This document shows, in pieces, positions 27,664 through 35,582 of a stretch of DNA of 64,000 nt. Every line of letters starts with the position of its first letter. Within the stretch, counting starts at the first letter, position 1. Location: positions 310,001 to 374,000 of the forward strand of contig NZ_LN827929.1 of the NCBI RefSeq assembly GCF_000981505.1, read 5' to 3'. This stretch comes from Candidatus Methylopumilus planktonicus (GTDB lineage: Bacteria; Pseudomonadota; Gammaproteobacteria; Burkholderiales; Methylophilaceae). Under the pieces are notes generated by a model. It searched no databases. It was not told where the DNA came from and saw only the letters and a program-made list of their open reading frames with translations. A program made the position numbers and the translations under genes.

Positions 27664-29502
27664 CTAGGTTAATTTTTTCTCAATTGATTTAATGATAGAT
27701 GCTGCATCTAACCCATATTTTTTTCGTAACTGTTCCTGGCTGCCTTGTTCGACAAACTCATCAGGAATGCCAATGCGAAGCGATTGGCATTTTAAATCAT
27801 ACTCACTGATGATTTCTAAAATAGCTGATCCAGCGCCACCTGAAATTGCGTTTTCTTCCAAGGTTACAAGGAGTTTATGTGAGGAGCCCAAATCTCTAAT
27901 CAATTTGATATCGAGAGGTTTGATGAATCTCATATTAATCACAGTGGCATTGATCTTTTCCCCAGCCTTTAGAGCTTCATCTAAAGTATTTCCAAAAGCT
28001 AGTAGGGCAATCTTATTACCTTTTCTAATAAGCTCGGCTTTGCCGATTGGAATAGCAACCATCTTAGATTTAATTGATGATCCTGGTCCTGACCCTCTTG
28101 GGTAGCGAACTGCTGAAATTCCTTTAAATTTAAATCCGGTATAAAGCATTTGGCGACATTCATTTTCGTTGCTTGGTGCCATAATGACAATATTTGGGAT
28201 ACATCTTAAAAATGACATATCGAAACTTCCTGAATGTGTAGGCCCATCCTGCCCAACAATTCCAGCTCTATCGATAGCAAGTAGCATTGGAATGTTTTGC
28301 AATGCGACATCATGTATTAATTGATCATAAGCCCTTTGAAGGAAAGTCGAGTAAATAGCAATTACAGGTTTGTAATTTTCACGAGCAAGTCCGGCAGCAA
28401 AAGTGATTGCATGCTGTTCGGCGATACCTACATCAAAAAAACGGTCCGGAAATTTTTCAGCAAATTTATTTAGGCCGGAACCGTCTGACATAGCAGGAGT
28501 GATTGCACATAGCTTTTTATCAGTCACAGCCATGTCAACAATCCAGTCCCCAAACACATCGGTATAAGTAGCCTTTTTTGTTTTTAATGGCTGAGCGCCG
28601 TCATTCATGTTGAATTGACCTACACCATGAAATTTATTGGGATCAATCTCTGCAGGCTCATAACCAAAGCCTTTTTGTGTTGCTACATGAAGAAACTGTG
28701 GCCCTCGAAGTTCCTTAAGATTACTTAGTGTATCAATCAGCGCATTGAGATCGTGCCCATCAATAGGGCCAATATAATTAAAACCAAACTCCTCAAATAA
28801 AGTTCCTGGAATTACCATGCCTTTCATATGTTCTTCAGCGCGCTTTGCAAATTCAAGCATGGGAGGTATGACTGATAAAACAGCTTTACTTGAACGCTTG
28901 ATGCTTCCATATAGATTGCCTGACATAAGCTTTGCAAGGTAATTATTAAGAGCACCTACGTTTTTAGAAATTGACATATCATTGTCATTTAAAATGACCA
29001 AGATATTATTGCTTGAGTCACCAGCATTATTAAGGCCTTCAAAAGCCATCCCGGCAGTCATGGCACCATCGCCAATAATTGCAATTGCCTTATGTTCTAA
29101 ATTTTTCTTTTTGAGGGCTTCGGCCATGCCTAGAGCAGCTGAAATTGAGGTGCTTGAGTGACCAGTTCCAAAAATATCATAATCACTTTCTAATATTTTT
29201 GGGAAACCTGAAATTCCACCTAAAGCTCTTAAAGAGCCCATTTTCTTTTTTCTACCAGTCAGAATTTTATGTGGGTAAGTTTGATGTCCAACATCCCATA
29301 TAAATTTATCTTGAGGGCAATCGAAAACATAATGGAGTGCTACAGTAAGTTCTATAACACCAAGATTTGATGAAAGATGGCCACCTGTTTTTGAAACGCT
29401 TTCGATAATAAAATTTCTTATCTCGTCACATAATATAACAAGCTCGCTACGACTGAGTTTTTTTAAATCTTTTGGTAAATTGATTTTATCAAGGAGATTC
29501 AT
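27664..29502 (-). CDS. dxs: 1-deoxy-D-xylulose-5-phosphate synthase
   Basis: TDP enzyme at the entry of the MEP isoprenoid pathway, also feeding PLP and thiamine synthesis, 612 aa. The TDP/Mg motif is IIGDGAMTAGMAFEGLNNAG with NDNDMSISKNVGAL. The transketolase pyrimidine-binding domain has DVGIAEQHAITFAAGLA, and AGIVGQDGPTHSGSFD is diagnostic for DXS. It starts 1 bp after the ispA stop. Confidence 0.97.
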   Translation of the reverse strand: MNLLDKINLPKDLKKLSRSELVILCDEIRNFIIESVSKTGGHLSSNLGVIELTVALHYVFDCPQDKFIWDVGHQTYPHKILTGRKKKMGSLRALGGISGFPKILESDYDIFGTGHSSTSISAALGMAEALKKKNLEHKAIAIIGDGAMTAGMAFEGLNNAGDSSNNILVILNDNDMSISKNVGALNNYLAKLMSGNLYGSIKRSSKAVLSVIPPMLEFAKRAEEHMKGMVIPGTLFEEFGFNYIGPIDGHDLNALIDTLSNLKELRGPQFLHVATQKGFGYEPAEIDPNKFHGVGQFNMNDGAQPLKTKKATYTDVFGDWIVDMAVTDKKLCAITPAMSDGSGLNKFAEKFPDRFFDVGIAEQHAITFAAGLARENYKPVIAIYSTFLQRAYDQLIHDVALQNIPMLLAIDRAGIVGQDGPTHSGSFDMSFLRCIPNIVIMAPSNENECRQMLYTGFKFKGISAVRYPRGSGPGSSIKSKMVAIPIGKAELIRKGNKIALLAFGNTLDEALKAGEKINATVINMRFIKPLDIKLIRDLGSSHKLLVTLEENAISGGAGSAILEIISEYDLKCQSLRIGIPDEFVEQGSQEQLRKKYGLDAASIIKSIEKKLT

Positions 29503-29503
29503 G

Positions 29504-30391
29504 TCAGTGTGATCGTGTCATTATTAATTCAGCCATGCTAGCCAAATAATATGCTTTATCCCCGAAAGGTTTAATTACAGTTAAAGCTTCTTCATAATAT
29601 TTAGCGGCTAATTCTTTTGATTTAGTAATACCTAGTAAAGATAAAAAAGTAGCTTTATTATATTTTTCATCCTTGCCAGGTGTTTTACCTAGAACTTCTT
29701 GGCTTGCCTCTTTATCAAGAATATCATCTTTAATTTGGAACATAAGACCAATTGATTTTGAATAAGTATCTATTATATCTAGCGTTTTTTTATCATAATT
29801 ATTAGAAGCCAGCACTGCCATCAAACATGCACTATTAATAAGAGCCCCAGTTTTAAATCGATGCATCACCATAAGCTTATCTAGTGAGATTTTTTTGTTG
29901 GTGTTCTCAATATCTAACGCCTGGCCTTTTGCCATACCTTCAATACCAATAGCATTAGCAAGTATGTGAATGATCTGTAATTGATTTTTAGGGTTAATCT
30001 GAAGAGATGGCGAAGATAGAAGAGAAAAAGCGATTGACTGTAATGAGTCTCCAACAAGAAGCGCAGTGCTTTCGCTAAATTTTTTATGACAAGACAATTT
30101 TCCCCTTCTCAAATCGTCGTTATCCATGCAAGGCATATCATCATGTACTAAAGAGTATGCATGTATAAACTCTACGGCACATATAATATTTTCAATTGCA
30201 ATTGGCGGCGCCTCAACAATTTCTGCGACTGCAAGAACAAGCAATGAGCGCATTCTTTTCCCGCCATTTAGAACACTATATTTTATAGCCTCATTTAAAT
30301 GAGTTTCATCGCTAGCTTTAGGTAAGTTTTTTTCAAGCACAAATTCAACAAATGCTTGTTTTTGAAAAAGCCAGTCATGAAAGTCATTCAT
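29504..30391 (-). CDS. ispA: Farnesyl (geranyl) diphosphate synthase
   Basis: Trans-prenyltransferase, 295 aa, making farnesyl diphosphate for ubiquinone and undecaprenyl chains. The first Asp-rich motif is LVHDDMPCMDNDDLRRG and the second is GLMFQIKDDILD. GGKRMRSLLVLAVAE near residue 41 binds IPP. It overlaps xseB by 8 bp and precedes dxs by 1 bp. This xseB-ispA-dxs arrangement is widespread in proteobacteria. Confidence 0.94.
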   Translation of the reverse strand: MNDFHDWLFQKQAFVEFVLEKNLPKASDETHLNEAIKYSVLNGGKRMRSLLVLAVAEIVEAPPIAIENIICAVEFIHAYSLVHDDMPCMDNDDLRRGKLSCHKKFSESTALLVGDSLQSIAFSLLSSPSLQINPKNQLQIIHILANAIGIEGMAKGQALDIENTNKKISLDKLMVMHRFKTGALINSACLMAVLASNNYDKKTLDIIDTYSKSIGLMFQIKDDILDKEASQEVLGKTPGKDEKYNKATFLSLLGITKSKELAAKYYEEALTVIKPFGDKAYYLASMAELIMTRSH

Positions 30392-30602
30392 TGGTAGGTT
30401 TGAATTTTTCGAGGGTGTTCTCTGTAGAAAGCACCAAAACTTTTTGCTCGATTTCTTTTAGTGAGTCTTGGCATAATTTAAGAAGAAGCATTCCTTTTTC
30501 ATAAGATTTGATCGAATCTTCTAATGCCATATCACCTTGTTCCATTTTTGAAACAATAGACTCAAGCTCTTTAAGATTTGCTTCGAGTGAATTTTTATCC
30601 AT
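30384..30602 (-). CDS. xseB: Exodeoxyribonuclease VII small subunit
   Basis: Small helical subunit of ExoVII, 72 aa. The pattern LKELESIVSKMEQGDMALEDSIKSYEKG is split here as LKELESIVSKMEQG and LEDSIKSYEKGMLLLKLC, and both are typical. The large subunit xseA is not in the window. It lies 11 bp after the esterase gene and overlaps ispA by 8 bp. Confidence 0.93.
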   Translation of the reverse strand: MDKNSLEANLKELESIVSKMEQGDMALEDSIKSYEKGMLLLKLCQDSLKEIEQKVLVLSTENTLEKFKPTNE

Positions 30603-30613
30603 AAAATTTATCT

Positions 30614-31261
30614 TTATTTGAATGATTGGTTGAAGAAAATTGATAAATCATCTATCTCTTTTTCACATACTTCATGACCCATAGGGTACTTTTCAAAGTG
30701 CGCAAAATTAAACTTTGCCATTAGTTTTTTAAAGGAAGAATCGGCAATTTCTATATCTATAACATTATCATATAGGCCGTGAGCCATAAAGATTGGTATC
30801 TTAATTAAATCATTTTTTATGGACCTTATAAGCATGTCTTTCAAAGGAAGATAACCAGACAAAGCTGCAATGCCTCCTAATTTTTTATGGTATTTTAATC
30901 CTAAGTAAAAACTCATTACAGCCCCTTGAGAAAAGCCTCCAATAATAATTTTTTCGGATGGGATACCAAGGGAAATTTGCTCTTCAATCAACTTTTGAAT
31001 GATTAAACTTGATCTTTGCATACCCAATTCATCTTCATCTTTGTCTAAAGACAGATCATACAAATCATACCAAGCTCTCATTTCCATGCCTTGGTTGATT
31101 GTTACTGGCTGGTATGGAGCATGGGGCAAGATAAATCGAATTTTATTGAATTGCGATCTTCCGAAGATGCTTTTGAAATCAAATCCATCAGCTCCAAGAC
31201 CATGAAGAAATATGACTGAGCCTATGGGCGGTTCAATATTGTCAATAATAATGGGTGTCAT
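30614..31261 (-). CDS. Carboxylesterase / phospholipase of the EstB-YpfH alpha/beta-hydrolase family
   Basis: Cytoplasmic serine hydrolase of 215 aa. FLHGLGADGFDF carries the oxyanion region, GGFSQGAVMSFYLG the nucleophile Ser, MAHGLYDNVIDI the likely acid, and YPMGHEVCEKEI the His. Substrate is unknown; relatives act on short-chain esters or lysophospholipids. It is the first gene of the xseB-ispA-dxs-folE2 run. Its ATG lies only about 5 bp from the terminator of the upstream gene, so its promoter must sit inside that gene or the hairpin, or it relies on read-through. Confidence 0.85.
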   Translation of the reverse strand: MTPIIIDNIEPPIGSVIFLHGLGADGFDFKSIFGRSQFNKIRFILPHAPYQPVTINQGMEMRAWYDLYDLSLDKDEDELGMQRSSLIIQKLIEEQISLGIPSEKIIIGGFSQGAVMSFYLGLKYHKKLGGIAALSGYLPLKDMLIRSIKNDLIKIPIFMAHGLYDNVIDIEIADSSFKKLMAKFNFAHFEKYPMGHEVCEKEIDDLSIFFNQSFK

Positions 31262-31265
31262 AAAT

Positions 31266-31294
31266 AAAAAAAGCAGAATTAAATTCTGCTTTTT
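31266..31294 (-). terminator. Rho-independent terminator after the MxaD-like gene
   Basis: An 11-bp stem AAAAGCAGAAT / ATTCTGCTTTT with a 3-nt loop. On the minus strand it is followed by a run of T just before the esterase ATG at 31261. It begins 16 bp after the MxaD-like stop. A shorter T tract on the other side makes some bidirectional activity possible, but nothing transcribes toward it on the plus strand nearby. Confidence 0.85.
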
Positions 31295-31309
31295 AATACC
31301 TAAATTATT

Positions 31310-31831
31310 TTATTTCGTTTCAGCTAATTTTTTAAGTGCTGGAAGCGCTACATCATACATTTCATTCACAGCTTTCAATGCTGTCTCGTCATCTTGGCCA
31401 GCTGGAATCGGTGGATTGAGTTTATAAACTCTATAAAAACGTCCTACCCATGTTACAGAGGATTCATTAGGGCTAGGGCCCTTTGCTACAACAATAAATG
31501 AATTATAGTCTGCCACAGGGACTGCTCCTTCTAAAATTTCATATTTTAACTTCATAGCTTCTTCATCGATGCCTTTAAGCCTTTCAATTACCTTACCCCC
31601 AGATTTTAGTGTAAGCGTTCTTAGGGTATCCTCGCCCTTTTTTTCTAATTTGCTATCAGTTACAAGAGGCTGCCATTTTTGAAAACTACCAAAATCTTTA
31701 ATGATTGCCCAAACTTTATCAGGCGATGCATTGATTTTGATTGTTTTTTCTACTTTTTGAGGTGATGGGCCGTGAGCAAATACATTCATTGATACAAACA
31801 AAAGGAAGATACTAATAATAATTTTTTTCAT
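31310..31831 (-). CDS. MxaD-like periplasmic SRPBCC-domain protein
   Basis: A 173-aa protein with a signal peptide (MKKIIISIFLLFVSMNVFA, cleavage before HGPSP). A START/SRPBCC domain follows, with VEKTIKINASPDKVWAIIKDF, a strand rich in TLTLKSGGKVIERL and a C-terminal helix. The HGPSPQKVEKT opening and overall plan resemble MxaD of methanol-dehydrogenase gene clusters, which is thought to help electron transfer from methanol dehydrogenase to cytochrome cL. That role is inferred, and no methanol dehydrogenase gene is in the window. It is followed by its own terminator, so it is probably expressed apart from the esterase operon. Confidence 0.72.
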   Translation of the reverse strand: MKKIIISIFLLFVSMNVFAHGPSPQKVEKTIKINASPDKVWAIIKDFGSFQKWQPLVTDSKLEKKGEDTLRTLTLKSGGKVIERLKGIDEEAMKLKYEILEGAVPVADYNSFIVVAKGPSPNESSVTWVGRFYRVYKLNPPIPAGQDDETALKAVNEMYDVALPALKKLAETK

Positions 31832-31892
31832 GTGAATAGAGCCTTTGGTGTTTAATAAGCTTGATAATTATAAATTGTTTTTATATATAACA

Positions 31893-32834
31893 TTAGTCAA
31901 TTTTGATAAATTGACCAAAAGATCGGCTTTGCTTGCCTGTTTTGATTTCATAGAGATATTCTTGTTTTGCCAAGTCAATGATCGAAATAGAGTCGCTTCT
32001 CCAATTAGAAGTGATTAAAATATTATCTCTTTCATCAATATCAATACCCTCTGGATTGCCACCCACTTTGATTTTTTTGATTTCTTTTTTTATCTTAAGA
32101 TCAACAACACTTATATTGTCATCTTGAGTATTTGTAACAAAAGCAAATTGGTTTTTTATATCGGATACCACTCCATAAGGATGATCTCCAACCTTAATAG
32201 TTTCCGAAGCAAATGATTGGATATTCACTACAGATAATGAGTCATCTAAAACATTAACAACAAAAAGTAAGTTTTTGCTGACAAATAAGCCATAGGGATG
32301 ATTGCCTACTTTAATTTTCTTAACGAGAGCCAAATCAGATTGACCATATATTTCGACAGTATTCTCATCACGATTAGAAATAAAAAGATACTTTCCCTCA
32401 GTATCACAAATCATGCCAGATGGAGATTTGCCAACTACTATTTTTTTAATGACTGTTAAAGATTTTGTTTCTATTATAAAAACTTCACTATTAAACCAAT
32501 CGCTCACATAGATGAAGTCTTCATTTGTGGACTTGGTAATTCCAACTGGCGTTCCACCAGTCTGTATTGTTTTAATAATTCGATTATGTTGAAGATCTAA
32601 AACATTTACGGAGGCATCATTAGTATTTGTAATAAAGGCATAGGATTGCTTTAGAGAAATAGCAACTCCTACAGGGCCTCTGCCTACAGGAATTTCTTGA
32701 ATAATTTTTTTCTCTTTTATATTAACAACACTTACTGTATCAGAGCCTTGGTTGGTAATATAAGCAATAGGCGAAGTTGAGCAAGCACAAAGTAATAAAC
32801 ATAGAGCAAGTGAAATAAGATTTTTAAAATTCAT
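31893..32834 (-). CDS. YVTN-family beta-propeller lipoprotein
   Basis: A 313-aa protein with a lipoprotein signal ending at Cys18 (LLLCAC). About seven 40-residue blades follow with the YVTN pattern, for example AYITNQGSDTVSVVNI, AFITNTNDASVNVLDL and AFVTNTQDDNISVVDL, each followed by an IPVGRGPVGVAIS-like turn. Such seven-blade propellers often accompany PQQ-dependent alcohol oxidation systems or bind partners in the periplasm. The function is not known. It lies 61 bp upstream of the MxaD-like gene on the same strand, so the two may be co-transcribed. Confidence 0.82.
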   Translation of the reverse strand: MNFKNLISLALCLLLCACSTSPIAYITNQGSDTVSVVNIKEKKIIQEIPVGRGPVGVAISLKQSYAFITNTNDASVNVLDLQHNRIIKTIQTGGTPVGITKSTNEDFIYVSDWFNSEVFIIETKSLTVIKKIVVGKSPSGMICDTEGKYLFISNRDENTVEIYGQSDLALVKKIKVGNHPYGLFVSKNLLFVVNVLDDSLSVVNIQSFASETIKVGDHPYGVVSDIKNQFAFVTNTQDDNISVVDLKIKKEIKKIKVGGNPEGIDIDERDNILITSNWRSDSISIIDLAKQEYLYEIKTGKQSRSFGQFIKID

Positions 32835-32929
32835 AATTTAAGTTTTTTCGTAATAGATTCTAGCTTTAATTCTGGCTTTTATTTAAACTAAATCTATGGA
32901 AAAATTAAGGAAAAGCTTAAGGTGGTTTC

Positions 32930-33403
32930 ATGATTGATAAAGATGGTTATCGGCCAAATGTTGGTATTGTCATTTGTAATGTCGAGAATCAAGTTTTTTG
33001 GGCGAAGCGAACACAAGAGAATGCATGGCAATTTCCTCAGGGCGGCATTCAAAAAGGCGAGGCGCCAGAAGAGGCTATGTATAGAGAGCTTATGGAAGAG
33101 GTTGGTTTAAAACCACACCATGTAGAAATACTTGGCCGAACAAAGGACTGGTTAAAGTATGAAGTGCCCTCACAATGGCTTCGAAGAGATTTTAGAGGGG
33201 TTTATAAAGGCCAAAAACAAATATGGTATCTCTTGAGGATGAAGGGGGAAGATACTGATATCTTTTTGAGGAACACTATAAAGCCAGAGTTTGATGCATG
33301 GCGCTGGCATGATTACTGGATGCCTCTTAATGAGGTGATTGAATTTAAAAGGGATGTTTATCGGCTTGCTTTAAACGAACTTCGTTTGTTTATAGATAAT
33401 TAG
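32930..33403 (+). CDS. rppH: RNA pyrophosphohydrolase
   Basis: Nudix hydrolase of 157 aa that removes pyrophosphate from mRNA 5' ends and so starts decay. GYRPNVGIVICN at the N-terminus is RppH-specific, and the Nudix box is GGIQKGEAPEEAMYRELMEE with the following VGL. WLRRDFRGVYKGQKQIWYLL also fits RppH. AAGGTGG lies 6 bp before the ATG as ribosome-binding site. It is a single plus-strand gene between minus-strand units and ends 1 bp before the psd stop. Confidence 0.94.
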   Translation: MIDKDGYRPNVGIVICNVENQVFWAKRTQENAWQFPQGGIQKGEAPEEAMYRELMEEVGLKPHHVEILGRTKDWLKYEVPSQWLRRDFRGVYKGQKQIWYLLRMKGEDTDIFLRNTIKPEFDAWRWHDYWMPLNEVIEFKRDVYRLALNELRLFIDN

Positions 33404-33404
33404 T

Positions 33405-34049
33405 CTATTTTTTTAATTCAGCAATAATTGTTTCGCCATTAAAAACTGTGTCGCCCAAAGTAACTTTTATCTTTGAATTGATAGGTAAATATAAGTCAAC
33501 ACGCGAACCAAATCTTATAAAGCCATACCTTTCACCGACCTCTAACGCATCACCCTTATTTACATAGCATAAAATTCTTCTCGCAATTAAGCCAGCAATT
33601 TGAACGCAAGTAATATCAAAACCTTCTTTAGTTTTTAAGTGAAGCGCACATCTTTCGTTCTCCAAAGAAGCTTTTGACATAGCTGCATTTAGAAATTTTC
33701 CAGGAAAATACCATTTATTCATAATAATTGATTTAATCGGACTTTTGTTTGAGTGGACATTAAAGACATTCATAAAGACACTCACTTTAATTGCTCGCCT
33801 ATTAAGATAATCGTCTTTACATTTTTCAATCACAATCACCTTGCCATCAGCTGCTGATACCACCATATTTTTCTTGGAGGGCGTGCTTCTTTTTGGATCT
33901 CTAAAAAATTGTAGAATAAATAAAGAGATTATCCAAAGAGGAATTGACCACAAAGCACATATTTTAAATACGATAGCTGATACGGCAATAGATGCTATTA
34001 GAAATGGCCAACCTTCTTTTGCAATGATAGGGTAAGCTTTTTTTACCAT
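33405..34049 (-). CDS. psd: Phosphatidylserine decarboxylase proenzyme
   Basis: Pyruvoyl enzyme that makes phosphatidylethanolamine at the inner membrane. The start at 34049 (MVKKAYPIIAKEGW) gives 214 aa and leaves 4 bp after ilvC; an ATG at 34076 overlaps ilvC and adds 9 residues unlike the family. Two hydrophobic segments (about 14-50) anchor it. VSAADGKV, FMNVFNVHSNKSP and the self-cleavage GS in GFIRFGSRVDLYLP match the short PSD-A class. Placement after ilvBHC is a common betaproteobacterial order. Confidence 0.92.
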   Translation of the reverse strand: MVKKAYPIIAKEGWPFLIASIAVSAIVFKICALWSIPLWIISLFILQFFRDPKRSTPSKKNMVVSAADGKVIVIEKCKDDYLNRRAIKVSVFMNVFNVHSNKSPIKSIIMNKWYFPGKFLNAAMSKASLENERCALHLKTKEGFDITCVQIAGLIARRILCYVNKGDALEVGERYGFIRFGSRVDLYLPINSKIKVTLGDTVFNGETIIAELKK

Positions 34050-34053
34050 AGAG

Positions 34054-35070
34054 CTAGTTTTTGCTTTGATCAACAAGCTTATTCTTGGCGATCCAAGGCA
34101 TCATTGATCTGAGTTGTGAGCCAACTTTTTCAATAGGATGTTCAGCATTGAGTCTTCGTCTTGCGGTCATTTCTGGATAGTTTGTTTTCCCTTCAAGGAT
34201 AAAACGTTTCGCATACTCTCCATTTTGAATATTTTTTAAAGCTTCTTTCATGGCTAACTTGGCCTCATTACCAATAACTTTAGGGCCGGTTACGTACTCT
34301 CCGAATTCAGCATTATTTGAGATAGAGTAGTTCATATTAGCAATACCGCCTTCATACATTAAATCTACAATAAGTTTAAGTTCATGTAAGCACTCAAAAT
34401 AAGCCATTTCTGGGGCGTAACCTGCTTCAGTTAATGTTTCAAAACCTGCTTTGACAAGCTCAACTGCGCCACCGCATAAAACAGCCTGTTCACCAAATAA
34501 GTCAGTTTCAGTTTCTTCACGGAAATCTGTTTCAATGACCCCACCTTTTGTGCCACCATTTGCCGCTGCATATGAAAGAGCAATTTCTTTTGCTTTGCCA
34601 GATTTATTTTGATAAATCGCAATTAATGAAGGTACGCCACCACCTTTAAGATATTCTGAGCGCACTGTGTGGCCAGGCCCTTTTGGTGCAATCATAATGA
34701 CATCAAGATCATCCCTCGGAATAATTTGGTTATAGTGAATATTAAATCCATGGGCAAAAGCAAGCACAGCATTTTTTTTCAAGAATGGGGCAACTTCTTG
34801 ATGAAAAATCTGAGGCATTGTTTCATCAGGGATTAAAAGCATGGCCACATCAGCATTTTTGACGGCTTCATTAATTTCTAAAACGTTATGTCCTGCACTT
34901 TTGGCTTTATCCCATGATGCGCCACCTTTTCTAAGAGCAACAGTGACGTTGACGCCTGATTCTTTAAGATTGGCTGCATGAGCGTGGCCCTGTGAGCCAT
35001 AACCAACAATAACAACATTTAATTTTTTAATTAAATTTAAATCAGCATCTTTATCGTAGTAAACCTTCAT
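34054..35070 (-). CDS. ilvC: Ketol-acid reductoisomerase
   Basis: NADPH- and Mg-dependent isomeroreductase of valine and isoleucine synthesis, class I, 338 aa. The Rossmann motif is VGYGSQGHAHAANL, with the cofactor loop LRKGGASW. Metal ligands fall in DLFGEQAVLCGG and the C-terminal knotted domain holds ECLHELKLIVDLMYEGG. It follows ilvH by 20 bp. Confidence 0.97.
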   Translation of the reverse strand: MKVYYDKDADLNLIKKLNVVIVGYGSQGHAHAANLKESGVNVTVALRKGGASWDKAKSAGHNVLEINEAVKNADVAMLLIPDETMPQIFHQEVAPFLKKNAVLAFAHGFNIHYNQIIPRDDLDVIMIAPKGPGHTVRSEYLKGGGVPSLIAIYQNKSGKAKEIALSYAAANGGTKGGVIETDFREETETDLFGEQAVLCGGAVELVKAGFETLTEAGYAPEMAYFECLHELKLIVDLMYEGGIANMNYSISNNAEFGEYVTGPKVIGNEAKLAMKEALKNIQNGEYAKRFILEGKTNYPEMTARRRLNAEHPIEKVGSQLRSMMPWIAKNKLVDQSKN

Positions 35071-35090
35071 AATAACCTTTCAGTTTTAAT

Positions 35091-35582
35091 TTATACCTTT
35101 AAAATTCTATGACCGCGTCCAATTCCTGACGCACCAGTTCTGACCGTTTCTAAAATAGCCGCCTTATCAATGCTTTCAATATAAGCGTCTAATTTGCTAG
35201 ATGATCCTGTTAACTCAATAGTAAATGAGCTATCAGAAACATCGATAATTCGTCCTCTGAAAATATCACACATTCTTTTCATCTCATCTCGGTACTGAGC
35301 ATTTGCTTTAACTTTAACTATCATTAGCTCCCGCTCAATAAATTTGCCATCATTTAAATCTAGGACCTTTACAACATCAATTAATTTATTAAGTTGCTTG
35401 ATGATTTGTTCAATAATCTCATCTGTGCCAGAAGTGACAATAGTCATTCTTGAGAGCGTTGCATCTTCAGTAGGCGCAACAGTCAAAGATTCAATGTTGT
35501 AACCTCTTGCAGAGAATAACCCGGAAACTCTAGATAAAGCACCAGATTCATTTTCCATCAATAGAGAAATAATATGTCTCAT
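35091..35582 (-). CDS. ilvH: Acetolactate synthase small regulatory subunit
   Basis: Regulatory subunit of 163 aa. The N-terminal ACT domain (about 1-75) opens with ISLLMENESGALSRVSGLFSA split as ISLLMENESGALSRV and FSARGYNIESLTVAPTED, the region that binds valine in homologues. The C-terminal domain carries IEITG-like IELTGSSSKLDAYI. It directly abuts ilvB with no spacer (stop and start adjacent). Confidence 0.96.
   Translation of the reverse strand: MRHIISLLMENESGALSRVSGLFSARGYNIESLTVAPTEDATLSRMTIVTSGTDEIIEQIIKQLNKLIDVVKVLDLNDGKFIERELMIVKVKANAQYRDEMKRMCDIFRGRIIDVSDSSFTIELTGSSSKLDAYIESIDKAAILETVRTGASGIGRGHRILKV

Noticed and set aside
27692..28105. 137-aa plus-strand ORF inside dxs
   Set aside because: Antisense shadow of a clearly conserved dxs gene; no ribosome-binding site or recognisable motif.
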